Shown: positions 17,601-26,278, counted from the stretch's first letter. The stretch: DNA of 64,000 bases from Pseudomonas sivasensis (GCF_013778505.1 NZ_JAAOWU010000021.1:29870-93869); one strand, 5' to 3'. Made by a program: numbers and translations. Notes: generated by a model not told the origin, from the sequence alone.

Positions 17601-19472
17601 CGCATTGGTCGCCGAGACCAATCGGCCAATGTCGTCATAGGCGTAGGAAACAACACTCTGTTCAGTGATCCAGGCGTAAGGCTCAAGTCCCTTGGCCCGC
17701 TGAACCTGGTAGTCCACCGCCATGATGCGGCCCGACTCGTAACGCAAGAACAGCGAAGAACCCGCACCGTTATCCAGCCGTTCAATGCGCCCTGAAAAGT
17801 CTCGGGAAATCCGCAGCCGGTTGTCGTACGCATCACTGATCGAGACCAACGCCCCGTTGCGAAAGTGATAAAACCGCGACGCCTGGGCCAACACCAACTC
17901 ATCCGGCGACGCGCCTAAATAGATCGCTGCTTCGGCCAGGCTGTTGGTGATCGAGGGGCGAGCCACCGTTGGCAAGGGCAGGGTGGTCGAACGGTTTTCA
18001 TGGTCCGTCCACGTCACGGAATCGCCTGACACAACAAGCCGATGCGCCAGCGAATGACTCCATCCAAACCCCAGCCCACAATCCACTTCCACCGCACTGG
18101 TGCGATACAACCGCGTCCACTCGAACGGCAAAATCCCGTCCAACGTGCCATCGGTGAGCGTGAGCAATTCCTCCCCGGTAACCATCGACACGGGGCAGCC
18201 GTTGGTTACCGTCTTATTCGAAGAAGCCGCCGCATCGCCCTTCGGATTCGTCGATACAGCAGGCACGTCATCGACAGGCTCCTGCCTGACCAACGCCGTC
18301 TTCTGTCTCCTGTTACGAACCGCCGGCACCGGGTTGGAAATCAACTGATCCCCAGCCTTCAACGGTGCAACCGGCACCGCCTTGATCGGCGTCGCCGCAC
18401 TGCTCAACAACAACGGCTTGAGCGCCTCGGCATGGGCATCCAGCTTCGGCCCCACAAGCTGCTTGGCCAGCAACTCCAATAACGCCCGCGCGCGGCCGGA
18501 TTTGATCGAACTCAGCGTCTGCGCACCCACGCGTACCGCCACACCTGTGCCCGCCGTCGCCCACATCAGCAGCAGGTTGATCAGCACTTCACCGGTGATC
18601 TCGCCCAGTAATTCATACATGTCTGGCGGCGGTAGCAGACGTATCCAACTGACGATCGCCGAGACATAGATGAACAGCAGTGGCTCATCGCTCAGCACCA
18701 GCAAGCCCTTGGCAATCGCGTCTGCACCCTGTTTCAGCAGCTCATCAAGCTCGGCCTGGGAGAGGTAGTGCAGCAGCTTCTCGCTATTCGCTTTGAGATC
18801 GGCGAGCAGGTCATAGAGCTGGGTGATGTTGTCCCACAGGTTGTAGAGCGCATTGGCCATCCCGGTTGAAAACGCCACGCCCTGCATCGCGCTGCGTTCC
18901 AAGGGTGTGGCGTTGGCAAAGTCTTGCCATTGGAGTTGGAACGTCTCCGTCCACTCATCCCGCAGACGACCCTCCAACCCCGCAATCACCGTCTGATAAG
19001 ACGCATACAGCGCCTTGACGTGATCCTTGGAAACGTTGGGATAGAAGGTGATTTGGTAGAGCTGGTTGCGATCACACTCGGTGATTTCGAGGATGCCGCT
19101 GGGGCCGATGGTTCGATACAGCGGCAGACCCATCGGGCTGCCGTCCGCCGCGATGGCTTGCAGCATCACCGGCGTATTGCCGATAGGCACGAAGCGCGTG
19201 CTTTCGAACATATGCACCAAGGTCAACGAGCCTTGGGCACTGCACATCGCAACTGTTTTGCTCGGGGCTTTGGAAGAAACCGGCGCGACCAGCGCCACCT
19301 CGCCCCCCACCTTGAAGACCTGCTCGACGTCCAATGCCGAACCGCTCCAGAAGCTTTCGGCCCAGGTATCAAAGGTGTTCAGGCAATGACGGAAGTCCCC
19401 AAAGACGCGCTCAACATCCGGCGCCTCGGGATCCATGGGTGCCAGGACAAAGCTGGCAATGACGGGAATCAA
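14646..19472 (-). CDS. RHS repeat polymorphic toxin with variable C-terminal tip
   Basis: 1608 residues. N-terminal region (1-about 430) without PAAR motif; hydrophobic stretches near LFIYVSAIVSWIRLLPP and EVLINLLLMWATAGTGVAV. Then a DUF6531-type opening (NGCPVSMVTGEELL, FEWTRLYRTSA), many YD repeats (YRYDDLGR, YDYDRSGNLTRL) that form the RHS cocoon, and the hyperconserved end GRYLTPDPVKLAGGINAYQY with PTGWVDPLGLS. The tip is about 183 residues (nt 14649-15197) and ends KAEIRFDRKNPTRPFTAFPK; I do not recognise the toxin family. The first codon is TTG (19472); an ATG at 19436 is the alternative. RHS proteins deliver the tip into rivals, often through type VI secretion. A probable immunity gene follows. 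Confidence 0.9.
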   Translation of the reverse strand: MIPVIASFVLAPMDPEAPDVERVFGDFRHCLNTFDTWAESFWSGSALDVEQVFKVGGEVALVAPVSSKAPSKTVAMCSAQGSLTLVHMFESTRFVPIGNTPVMLQAIAADGSPMGLPLYRTIGPSGILEITECDRNQLYQITFYPNVSKDHVKALYASYQTVIAGLEGRLRDEWTETFQLQWQDFANATPLERSAMQGVAFSTGMANALYNLWDNITQLYDLLADLKANSEKLLHYLSQAELDELLKQGADAIAKGLLVLSDEPLLFIYVSAIVSWIRLLPPPDMYELLGEITGEVLINLLLMWATAGTGVAVRVGAQTLSSIKSGRARALLELLAKQLVGPKLDAHAEALKPLLLSSAATPIKAVPVAPLKAGDQLISNPVPAVRNRRQKTALVRQEPVDDVPAVSTNPKGDAAASSNKTVTNGCPVSMVTGEELLTLTDGTLDGILPFEWTRLYRTSAVEVDCGLGFGWSHSLAHRLVVSGDSVTWTDHENRSTTLPLPTVARPSITNSLAEAAIYLGASPDELVLAQASRFYHFRNGALVSISDAYDNRLRISRDFSGRIERLDNGAGSSLFLRYESGRIMAVDYQVQRAKGLEPYAWITEQSVVSYAYDDIGRLVSATNAVGESEVYRYDDQHVILERGLAGGASFFWAWERSGKAARCVRHWASFSQMDTRYVWGDDGSVVVHNADDSQEIYVHDDRARLVQRIDPDGAKHFKSYDAQGRLTVEQDPLGAVTAYQYDDAGRLVALFPGDDEPTSYEHDNGFVRVVRRGSAVWKYERNDQGDVTRRTDPDGHITDYSYNKYGQLIGVWHPDHSCQRLVWNERGQRVEEQLPNGGIKRYRYDDLGRQIAREDEHGALTQYQWDAVGRLVRIVLPGGATREYSYNPYGKITAERDELGRITRYEYADGLHLISRRINADGTQVNYRYDNVRLLLTEIENEVGETYRLDYHPNGLIQQEVGFDGQRTAYVYDLNGNLQEKTEHGDDGSQLVTRYERDYAGRLVRKTLPDGSKTDYAYDRQGNLLSVDDGHWALAYEYDQQNRLTAEHQGWGTLRYGYDACGQLQHLRLPDNNRLTFNHSKGGHLATVELNGKTLTSHLFKAGQEHQRQQGQLLSHYHYDDQHRLHAHAVTQQEHHLLQRQYDYDRSGNLTRLLDTRKGEHHYHYDPLGRLTRADHSQDLQERFGHNPAGNLLMHDRPGPDIVAGNRLMIQGDRHYDYDAFGNLIRERRGRGHALVTEYRYDCQHRLIGITQPNGQTASYRYDPFGRRISKTVDGLTTEFFWQGDKLIAEHRADSHRSYVYEPDSFRPLALLEGLGPEETKPYHYQLDHLGTPQELTDPNGEIVWSAHYRAYGQISRLDRGKIDNPLRFQGQYFDQESGLHYNRHRYYNPDVGRYLTPDPVKLAGGINAYQYVPNPTGWVDPLGLSTCPNDRCEPNATSAHPKPSANEGTPALPQLARTERQAKIDELTQANAKRKVLNWEQEYNMHAAEKHGPEIPDHALKQRSIDGTNPTTGKRAQINSSSQFKSWKMQLHAINKALGRMQGNSPSPTGIDMKGNPVVVVELPDAGRGYKPNSRDKNNPRYIESMDKAEIRFDRKNPTRPFTAFPK

Positions 19473-19478
19473 AAGACA

Positions 19479-19495
19479 GCCCCATCAGTTGGGGC
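19479..19495. other. Stem-loop just upstream of the RHS start
   Basis: GCCCCA-TCAGT-TGGGGC hairpin ends about 7 bases before the TTG used as RHS start. On the minus strand it is followed by TGTCTTTTG. It could be a terminator of a lost upstream gene or affect RHS initiation. Confidence 0.5.
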
Positions 19496-19717
19496 CTTAA
19501 CGAAAAAAACCATCTGCAATCCCTCGCACTGTGTATTCAGGCGAGGGACTTTGCAGGCGTTTTCCGCAGCGGGGAGTAGCGCTTATCCGGCGCTTGCGTG
19601 GGAAGTTTCCGCGGCGTTTCCCCCCCTTCGGTCATACAGCAGGCAGGGACGCGAACCCGCGTTAGACTTACCGGTCAATATCCGCAACGCTTGGCCCATC
19701 GTCCTCAAGGAAGCCCC

Positions 19718-20803
19718 ATGTCCCCACGCCGCCTGATCCTGTGCCTCATCCCCTTGCTGGTGCTGGCCGGTTGCTCCACTTCACGCGGTCCGCAGCAACC
19801 GGAGCGCAGCGAGGCCGAGGTGAAGGCGCAGATCGTGCGTCTGCTTCCAGCCAAGGTGGCGGATCGCAATGGTTGGGCCCAAGACATCTACACCGCTTTC
19901 GACACCCAAAAGATCTACCCCAGCACCGAGAATATTTGCGCTGTGCTGGCGGTGACTGAGCAGGAGTCCACTTATCAGGTGGACCCACCCGTGCCCAATA
20001 TGGGCAAGATCGCCCAGGACGAAATCCTGCGCCGCGCCGGCAAAGTGCATGTGCCGGCCTTCGTGGTGCGCAGCGCGCTGCAATTGAAGTCGCCCACCGG
20101 AAAGTCCTACGCCGACCGGTTGAGTGCGGCACGTACGGAGAAAGACCTCAGCGCCATCTTCGACGACTTCATCAGCATGGTGCCCTTGGGCAATACGTTG
20201 TTTGGTGGCTTCAACCCTGTGCACACCGCTGGCCCCATGCAGGTCAGCATCGATTTTGCGCAGAAACAGGCGCGGGGTTATCCCTACACGGTGGACGGCA
20301 CGATTCGTCGGGAGGTCTTCACTCGGCGTGGCGGCATGTACTTTGGCATCGCCCACTTGCTCGGTTATCCGGTGAATTACGACCAGCCGCTGTACCGTTT
20401 TGCCGACTTCAACGCGGGCTGGTATGCGAGCCGCAATGCGGCGTTCCAGGCAGCGGTCAGCCGTGCTTCAGGGGCTGAGTTGGCGCTGGATGGGGACTTG
20501 ATCCGCTATGGATCACTGCTGCCGGGCACCACCGAACTGGCGGTGCGCTCCCTGGGCGCCAAGCTGGACATGCGTAACCCCAGCATCCGCAGCCAACTGG
20601 AGCAGGGCGAGCAGTTGGATTTTGAGGACACCACCCTTTACAAGCGTGTATTTGCGTTGGCTGACAAGGCTGCTGGTAAACCGATGCCTCGGGCGATCCT
20701 GCCGGGCATCGTGCTCAAGAGTCCAAAGATCACTCGCAACCTGACCACGGCATGGTTTGCCAAGCGGGTGGATGAGCGGTTTCAGCGCTGTATGAAGCGC
20801 TGA
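19718..20803 (+). CDS. DUF1615 lipoprotein
   Basis: 361 residues from ATG 19718 after AAGGAAG. Signal peptide SPRRLILCLIPLLVLAGCS with lipobox LAGC (Cys about residue 19). The body contains ENICAVLAVTEQESTYQVDP, in which Glu/Gln-Glu-Ser resembles a lysozyme-like (SLT) catalytic glutamate, and PVHTAGPMQVSIDFAQ, also transglycosylase-like. DUF1615 is a conserved proteobacterial lipoprotein family; a peptidoglycan role is my inference from these motifs. Its stop codon abuts, with no spacer, the stop codon of the convergent DUF4349 gene. Confidence 0.85.
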   Translation: MSPRRLILCLIPLLVLAGCSTSRGPQQPERSEAEVKAQIVRLLPAKVADRNGWAQDIYTAFDTQKIYPSTENICAVLAVTEQESTYQVDPPVPNMGKIAQDEILRRAGKVHVPAFVVRSALQLKSPTGKSYADRLSAARTEKDLSAIFDDFISMVPLGNTLFGGFNPVHTAGPMQVSIDFAQKQARGYPYTVDGTIRREVFTRRGGMYFGIAHLLGYPVNYDQPLYRFADFNAGWYASRNAAFQAAVSRASGAELALDGDLIRYGSLLPGTTELAVRSLGAKLDMRNPSIRSQLEQGEQLDFEDTTLYKRVFALADKAAGKPMPRAILPGIVLKSPKITRNLTTAWFAKRVDERFQRCMKR

Positions 20804-21643
20804 TCACCTTTGTGGCGAGGGGGCCAGAGGACGCTCACTGGCCACAGGACGCCTGCCCCTCACGACAAACTTACGCCACAGCCAAACCCACAACCACACC
20901 ACCGGGAACGCCAGGATCACGAACGGCAGCACATAGCTGGCGCGTTCCAAGGCATCTGCGGTGCCCTCTACCAGATTAGTCCCCAGGTTGCTGAACATCC
21001 GGCTGAAGCGTGAAGCTTGGTTCGCGCCATCGGATGAGCGGAAGTTCAAGGTGACGCGGTTGGTGTCGAGACGACGTTGCTGGCCGGCGGCAATCTGGGC
21101 AAGTTCCTGCAGGTCGTTTTCAATGCCGGCCTGTTCCTTGCTCAAGGCGATCAGGTCGCTAACGGTGATGTCCTTGCGCTTGGCCAGTTCGTCGAGACGT
21201 TGTTGCTGGGCCTGCAGGCGGGCTTGGCGGCGGTTTACATCGGCAACTGCGTCGGCCAGGTCTTCGGCGGTGGTGATGCGCTGGCCAAGTGTGCCGCCTT
21301 CAGCCGCCATGGCGGCTATCGGTTCCACACCCGTTGGTGCGATGCGCAAGATGATCTCGCCACCGCTACCGTCTTCGGTGATACCCAGGATATTGCACGC
21401 GCCAAACCTCGCTGTTTCACACGCCTCACGGGTGGCCTGCATCCTCGGCGCGAGCAGGGCGCCGGGCAGGGCCAGGGTCAATTCATGCTCATAGGCCAAT
21501 TGGGCACCGGCTTTGCCTTGTTCACCGTTGATCACCGTGGCGCGAGAGTGATCCTTGGGCGAGCAGCCGGCCAGGGCCAGGCCGGTCAGCAAGATCAACA
21601 GTGGCACGCGAAGCGATTTAAGGTTGCCGTCCGGATGGCGCAT
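20804..21643 (-). CDS. DUF4349 lipoprotein
   Basis: 279 residues from ATG 21643 preceded by AAGGA. Signal peptide with lipobox LALAGC. The DUF4349 domain includes a long coiled-coil (VNRRQARLQAQQQRLDELAK, then a stretch ending QELAQIAAGQQRRLD) followed by TNRVTLNFRSSD, and a single C-terminal membrane segment (VLPFVILAFPVVWLWVWLWRK, about 240-260) with a basic tail. Envelope protein of unknown function. The last codons are written in a REP-like sequence (CCTCGCCACAAAGGTGA). A longer open frame upstream is not supported. Confidence 0.85.
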   Translation of the reverse strand: MRHPDGNLKSLRVPLLILLTGLALAGCSPKDHSRATVINGEQGKAGAQLAYEHELTLALPGALLAPRMQATREACETARFGACNILGITEDGSGGEIILRIAPTGVEPIAAMAAEGGTLGQRITTAEDLADAVADVNRRQARLQAQQQRLDELAKRKDITVSDLIALSKEQAGIENDLQELAQIAAGQQRRLDTNRVTLNFRSSDGANQASRFSRMFSNLGTNLVEGTADALERASYVLPFVILAFPVVWLWVWLWRKFVVRGRRPVASERPLAPSPQR

Positions 21644-21798
21644 TGCAGTTCCTTGAGGTGTGCGGGGAAATTGGCGGCGATTAAAGCGGGTCTGGCGGAT
21701 TAACGCAAAGCATCGCGCAAGATTTGCGCAACTGATGGTGATGGCTACCGTTTGGAGCGTGGCGTACATGTCAAACCTGACGCCAAGGAAGAACTGCC

Positions 21799-22221
21799 AT
21801 GATTGCTCGCGCCGTGCCTGAAGGTTTTGCCCCTCTGCCTCGTAGCAGCCCATTGCTCGACCTGCTTGGCCCTGCGTATTGCCGGGGGGAGGGATTGCAA
21901 CTGGAAGTCGGCCTGCGCGCCGACAATCGCCACGCCAATGGGCGCGGCACGGTGCATGGCGGGGTCTTGGCAACCCTGGCGGATATCGGCATGGGCTACG
22001 CGATGGCGTTTTCCAGTGAGCCGCCGTTGCCGCTGATTACTGCGAGCATGACCGTGGATTACCTGGGAGCGGTGCAGGTGGGCGAGTGGATTACCGTGCG
22101 CTTGGAGCATCACAAGCGTGGGCGGCAGATGGCGTTTGGGACGGTGAGTTTGCAGGTGGGGGAGAAGGTTGTGGCGCGGGCGAATGCGGTGTTTGCGGTG
22201 CCTCAGTCTGACACCCAATGA
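21799..22221 (+). CDS. Hotdog-fold thioesterase (PaaI family)
   Basis: 140 residues. The 4-hydroxybenzoyl-CoA thioesterase/PaaI pattern is clear: RADNRHANGRGTVHGGVLATLADIGMGYAM, with the His-Gly-Gly turn and the acidic residue of the catalytic helix, then LITASMTVDYLGAVQVGEWI. It should hydrolyse an acyl- or aryl-CoA; substrate unknown. ATG 21799 follows AAGGAAGAA. Convergent with the thiolase gene across a REP hairpin. Confidence 0.85.
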   Translation: MIARAVPEGFAPLPRSSPLLDLLGPAYCRGEGLQLEVGLRADNRHANGRGTVHGGVLATLADIGMGYAMAFSSEPPLPLITASMTVDYLGAVQVGEWITVRLEHHKRGRQMAFGTVSLQVGEKVVARANAVFAVPQSDTQ

Positions 22222-22230
22222 AGATCTGAT

Positions 22231-22258
22231 GTGGGAGGGGGGCAAGCCCCCTCCTGCA
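22231..22258. repeat. REP hairpin
   Basis: GTGGGAGGGGGGCAAGCCCC followed by CTCCTGCA forms a long hairpin of the common Pseudomonas REP type between two convergent genes. Confidence 0.75.
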
Positions 22259-22261
22259 TTA

Positions 22262-23443
22262 TCAGCCGCGTTCGAGGGCGAGGGCTACGCCTTGGCCGCC
22301 ACCGATGCACAGCGTTGCGAGGCCTTTCTTGGCGTCGCGCTTGATCATTTCATGCAGCAGGGTCACCAGCACGCGGCAGCCTGAAGCGCCGATGGGGTGT
22401 CCGATGGCAATGGCGCCGCCGTTGACGTTGACCTTTTCGGCATCCCATTCCAGCTCTTTGCCCACTGCCAACGCTTGAGCGGCGAAGGCTTCGTTGGCTT
22501 CGATCAGGTCCAGGTCACTCAGTTTCCAGCCAGCTTTATCCAGGCATCGACGGGTGGCCGAGACCGGGCCGATGCCCATGATCGCCGGGTCGACGCCGGC
22601 GTTGGCGTAGCTGGCAATTCGCGCCAATACCGGCAGGCCGAGGGCCTTGGCTTTGTCGGCACTCATCAGCAGCACCGCTGCGGCGCCGTCATTGAGGCTT
22701 GAGGCGTTGCCGGCCGTGACGCTGCCGTCTTTCTTGAACGCTGGTTTAAGCTTGGCCAGGGATTCGGCGGTGGTGCCGGCGCGCGGCTGTTCATCCACGG
22801 CGAAGGACACGGGGTCGCCCTTGCGCTGGGGGATCAGGATCGGTGTGATTTCGTCCGCAAAGCGCCCGGCTTCGATGGCCGCGCTGGCTTTTTGCTGGGA
22901 TGCGGCAGCGAAAGCGTCCTGGGCTTCACGGCTGATGTTGTACTTGTCCACCAGGTTTTCGGCGGTGATGCCCATGTGGTAGTCGTTGAACGCATCCCAC
23001 AGGCCATCGGTGATCATGCTGTCGACCATTTTGGCGTGGCCCATGCGCAAACCGGTACGTGCCGCGGGCAATACGTACGGGGCAAGGCTCATGTTCTCCA
23101 TGCCGCCGGCGATGATCACGTCCGCGTCGCCGCAACGGATGGCTTGGGCGCCGAGGTGAAGAGCCTTGAGGCCTGAGCCGCAGACCTTGTTCAGGGTCAG
23201 GGCGGGCACGGCGTGGGGCAGGCCGGCGAGGATCGACGCCTGGCGCGCCGGGTTCTGGCCTGAGCCTGCGGTAAGTACCTGGCCAAGGATCACTTCATCC
23301 ACTTGAGCCGGGTCCAGGCCGGTCTGCTCCAGCAGGCGACGGATCACGGCGGCGCCCAGTTCCGGCGCCGGGATGCTGGCCAGGGAACCTTGAAAGCTGC
23401 CCACGGCGGTGCGGGTGGCAGCAACAATCACGACGTCTTGCAT
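22262..23443 (-). CDS. atoB: Acetyl-CoA C-acetyltransferase (thiolase)
   Basis: 393 residues. Cleaves acetoacetyl-CoA to two acetyl-CoA (or the reverse). Catalytic Cys in LNKVCGSGLKALHLG (about 88), His in GHPIGASGCRVLV, and second Cys in LATLCIGGGQGVAL near the C-terminus. Start MQDVVIVAATRTAVGSF. It is last in the minus-strand operon atoD-atoA-atoB, 11 bases after atoA, completing acetoacetate use: CoA transfer, then thiolysis. Confidence 0.93.
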   Translation of the reverse strand: MQDVVIVAATRTAVGSFQGSLASIPAPELGAAVIRRLLEQTGLDPAQVDEVILGQVLTAGSGQNPARQASILAGLPHAVPALTLNKVCGSGLKALHLGAQAIRCGDADVIIAGGMENMSLAPYVLPAARTGLRMGHAKMVDSMITDGLWDAFNDYHMGITAENLVDKYNISREAQDAFAAASQQKASAAIEAGRFADEITPILIPQRKGDPVSFAVDEQPRAGTTAESLAKLKPAFKKDGSVTAGNASSLNDGAAAVLLMSADKAKALGLPVLARIASYANAGVDPAIMGIGPVSATRRCLDKAGWKLSDLDLIEANEAFAAQALAVGKELEWDAEKVNVNGGAIAIGHPIGASGCRVLVTLLHEMIKRDAKKGLATLCIGGGQGVALALERG

Positions 23444-23454
23444 GGAATCTGTCC

Positions 23455-24114
23455 TCACTGGAAGTGCATTTCTGGAACGTGGTCCGGGACGATCAGTTTA
23501 CCGGCGGTCTTGCTCACAATCTCTTCAACGCTGACGCCTGGTGCGCGTTCCTTGAGGACAAAAGCGCCATTTTCGATTTCCAGGTACGCCAGGTCGGTCA
23601 GGACACGCTTGATGCAGTTGGCGCCGGTCAGCGGCAGGCTGCACTGGCTGAGCAACTTGGATTCGCCGTCCTTGGACGCGTGAGTCATGATCACGATGAT
23701 GTTTTCCGCGCCTGCCACCAGGTCCATGGCGCCGCCCATGCCTTTGACCAATTTGCCAGGGATCATCCACGAGGCGATGTTGCCGTGTACGTCGACTTCA
23801 AACGCGCCAAGCACGGTGAGGTCGACGTGGCCGCCGCGAATCATCGCGAAAGACTCGGCAGAGGAGAAAATCGACGCGCCGATACGCGCGGTCACGGTTT
23901 GCTTGCCGGCGTTGATCATGTCGGCATCGATGGTTTCTTCGGTAGGAAACGGCCCCATGCCCAGCAGGCCGTTTTCCGATTGCAGCATGACTTCCATGCC
24001 TTCGGGAATGTAGTTGGCCACCAGGGTCGGAATGCCGATGCCGAGGTTCACGTAGAAACCGTCCTGCATTTCGCGGGCGACGCGTTGGGCCATTTGTTCG
24101 CGGGTCAGAGCCAT
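23455..24114 (-). CDS. atoA: 3-oxoacid CoA-transferase, beta subunit
   Basis: 219 residues. Transfers CoA (from succinyl- or acetyl-CoA) to acetoacetate together with the alpha subunit upstream. Family I CoA-transferase features: NLGIGIPTLVANYIPEGMEV and the catalytic Glu in LQSENGLLGMGP, then GGHVDLTVLGAFEVD. Start ATG 24114. Sits between atoD (36-base gap) and atoB. The donor CoA (succinyl versus acetyl) cannot be told, so scoB would be an equally fair name. Confidence 0.93.
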   Translation of the reverse strand: MALTREQMAQRVAREMQDGFYVNLGIGIPTLVANYIPEGMEVMLQSENGLLGMGPFPTEETIDADMINAGKQTVTARIGASIFSSAESFAMIRGGHVDLTVLGAFEVDVHGNIASWMIPGKLVKGMGGAMDLVAGAENIIVIMTHASKDGESKLLSQCSLPLTGANCIKRVLTDLAYLEIENGAFVLKERAPGVSVEEIVSKTAGKLIVPDHVPEMHFQ

Positions 24115-24150
24115 GGTTGTGTTCCTCTTATTCTTAGGGCTGGAGGCAGA

Positions 24151-24849
24151 TTATTTGCGCACGGTGCGCTGTTCGATGCGCTTCTCGAACGTGCCGCAGA
24201 TGATCCGGTCGACGTAGATGCCAGGGGTGTGGATCTGCGCCGGGTCCAGCTCGCCCGGTTCGACGATTTCCTCGACTTCGACCACGGTGATCTTGCCGGC
24301 AGTGGCGGCCAGCGGGTTGAAGTTCTGGGCGGTGTGGCGATAGATGACGTTGCCGAAGTGGTCGGCTTTCCAGCCTTTGACGATGGCGAAGTCGCCGGTG
24401 ATGGATTCTTCCATCAGGTACGGACGACCATTGAATTCGCGGATTTCCTTGCCCTCGGCGACGGGGGTGCCAACACCGGTGGCGGTGAAGAAGGCCGGGA
24501 TACCGGCACCGCCTGCGCGCATTTTCTCTGCGAGGGTGCCCTGGGGGGTGAGGACCACTTCAATTTCGCCGCTGAGCAGTTGTTTCTCGAACAGAGCGTT
24601 TTCACCCACATAGGAGGCGATCACTTTGCTGATCTGCTTTTCTTCCAGCAGCACGCCCAAGCCGAAACCGTCGACACCGCAGTTGTTGGAAACGACGGTC
24701 AGGTCGCGGGTGCCTTTGCGCTTGATCTCGTTGATGAGGTTTTCTGGAATGCCGCACAGGCCAAAACCGCCGGAGAGTACGGTCATGCCGTCTTCCAGGC
24801 CTGCCAGCGCTTCTTCATAGGACGCTACGCGTTTATCGAAACCTGCCAT
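24151..24849 (-). CDS. atoD: 3-oxoacid CoA-transferase, alpha subunit
   Basis: 232 residues starting at ATG 24849 (MAGFDKRVASYEEALAGLEDG). Shows the alpha-subunit signature GGFGLCGIPENLINEI near the N-terminus and the segment ending ATAGKITVVEVEEIVEPG. Forms the CoA-transferase with the next gene. First gene of the operon; its promoter region (24850-24981) is shared with the divergent LysR gene, which is the natural candidate regulator. Confidence 0.93.
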   Translation of the reverse strand: MAGFDKRVASYEEALAGLEDGMTVLSGGFGLCGIPENLINEIKRKGTRDLTVVSNNCGVDGFGLGVLLEEKQISKVIASYVGENALFEKQLLSGEIEVVLTPQGTLAEKMRAGGAGIPAFFTATGVGTPVAEGKEIREFNGRPYLMEESITGDFAIVKGWKADHFGNVIYRHTAQNFNPLAATAGKITVVEVEEIVEPGELDPAQIHTPGIYVDRIICGTFEKRIEQRTVRK

Positions 24850-24981
24850 ATGCACCTCTTTTATTGTGTGTGGTCCAGCCAGTGAACCGAGTGTTGCGCT
24901 GACGGATTGATTTGTTAAGTTGTTTTTTAAGGTTGATTGATTTAAAAAACAGCATAGTTCATTCCCCCTCGGAGCAGCGTC

Positions 24982-25887
24982 ATGACCGTTAAGCAGATGC
25001 GGGCGTTTCTCGCCGTGGCCCAGAGCCTGAGTTTTGCCGCCGCCTGCGAGCGTTTGCATCTCTCTCAATCGGCGCTGAGCCTGACGATCAAGGGCTTGGA
25101 AGAAGGATTGGGTGGCCGCTTGTTCAGCCGTAACACCCGCAACGTTGCACTGACCCCGGAAGGTGAATCCCTGTTGCCCCTGGCGCGCCGGCTGATTGCG
25201 GATTGGGATAATGCGGAAGATGAACTGCGCCAACGGTTCACGCTGCAACGCGGTCGGGTCACGGTGGCGGCGATGCCATCGTTTGCAGGCAATTTGCTGC
25301 CGCCGATCCTGAAGATATTCCGTGCACGTTACCCCCAAGTGAATGTGACAGTGCATGACTTGATCAATGAGCAAGTGCTGGAGATGGTTCGCGACCGTCA
25401 GGTGGAGCTGGGCGTCGCATTTGAGCCGTCGGAAGGCTCGTCTTTGGCATTCACACCGTTGTACTTGGATCGCTTTATTGCCGTAGTGCCGGGTGATTCG
25501 CCTTTGGCGCACTGTGCCGAGATCGATTGGGCGACGTTGCTGGAGCAGCCGTTCATCACGTTGCAGCGACCGTCCACGGTACGAGTGATGCTGGAAGAGC
25601 ACTTGGGCGCCTTGCGGATGAAACTGCCCGTGGCGCTGGAAAGCCATCAACTGGCAACGGTTGGCAAGATGGTTGCCAATGGCCTCGGCGTCAGCGCCGT
25701 GCCTGCGTTGTGTGCCCAGCAGATGGAAGAGGCTGGCGCTCATTGCATCACCTTAAACAGCCCGGTGATTGAGCGGCCGATTGGTGTGCTGACCAAGCCT
25801 GGGCATGAGCTGTCGGCGGCGGCGCAAGTATTGTTTGATATTTTTCGGGATGAAGCGGGGAAGGGGCGGTTTCCGGCGTTGTTATAA
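24982..25887 (+). CDS. LysR-family regulator of the acetoacetate operon
   Basis: 301 residues. N-terminal winged HTH (TVKQMRAFLAVAQSLSFAAA, LHLSQSALSLTIKGLEEGLG) and a LysR effector-binding domain from about residue 90. Divergently transcribed from atoD-atoA-atoB with a 132-bp shared upstream region that includes an AT-rich stretch (TTGTTAAGTTGTTTTTTAAGG), so it probably controls that operon in response to a ketone-body metabolite. The effector is not known. Ends at a terminator. Confidence 0.88.
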   Translation: MTVKQMRAFLAVAQSLSFAAACERLHLSQSALSLTIKGLEEGLGGRLFSRNTRNVALTPEGESLLPLARRLIADWDNAEDELRQRFTLQRGRVTVAAMPSFAGNLLPPILKIFRARYPQVNVTVHDLINEQVLEMVRDRQVELGVAFEPSEGSSLAFTPLYLDRFIAVVPGDSPLAHCAEIDWATLLEQPFITLQRPSTVRVMLEEHLGALRMKLPVALESHQLATVGKMVANGLGVSAVPALCAQQMEEAGAHCITLNSPVIERPIGVLTKPGHELSAAAQVLFDIFRDEAGKGRFPALL

Positions 25888-25898
25888 GGCAGTAATTA

Positions 25899-25930
25899 AA
25901 AAGCCCGCTCGAACTAACGAGCGGGCTTTA
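25899..25930. terminator. Intrinsic terminator
   Basis: AAAGCCCGCTCG-AACTAA-CGAGCGGGCTTT: perfect 12-bp stem with A-run and T-run, serving the LysR gene and the convergent hypothetical gene. Confidence 0.92.
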
Positions 25931-25948
25931 ATATTTAATGCTGAGTGA

Positions 25949-26278
25949 TCAGCAGTATCTATCAATCACTTTTACTTGCGATTGGCCTTTAAGGTTCTGC
26001 CATTCGGTATTGAGTGTATGAAAGACCTGCTCGATAAAGTTGCGATCAGCCGCGGCCTTCTTGCCGACATAACCCTGGCCACGGCGGTACACCTTCAGGC
26101 GCGCTGCCAGTTCACGGTTATTGCGGTCAAACTCGGCTTCTTCGGTATTGGGCTCCAGGCAGTCAAGTTGCACTTCGCCCGATTTACCAATCCACAAGAT
26201 ATGGTCGTCGAGTGTGTCTTTCTGCGCTGCGAACATCTCAGCCAATTCATCGATAGTTGGTTGGTTGTTCAGATTCAT
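25949..26278 (-). CDS. Hypothetical protein, 109 residues
   Basis: Soluble, acidic protein starting MNLNNQPTIDELAEMFAAQKDTLDDHILWI. No signal peptide or membrane segment. The middle has EEAEFDRNNRELAARLKVYRR and the end FIEQVFHTLNTEWQNLKG, both helical. I do not recognise a family. Codon use is like that of neighbouring genes and it ends before a good terminator, so I consider it real. Confidence 0.65.
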   Translation of the reverse strand: MNLNNQPTIDELAEMFAAQKDTLDDHILWIGKSGEVQLDCLEPNTEEAEFDRNNRELAARLKVYRRGQGYVGKKAAADRNFIEQVFHTLNTEWQNLKGQSQVKVIDRYC

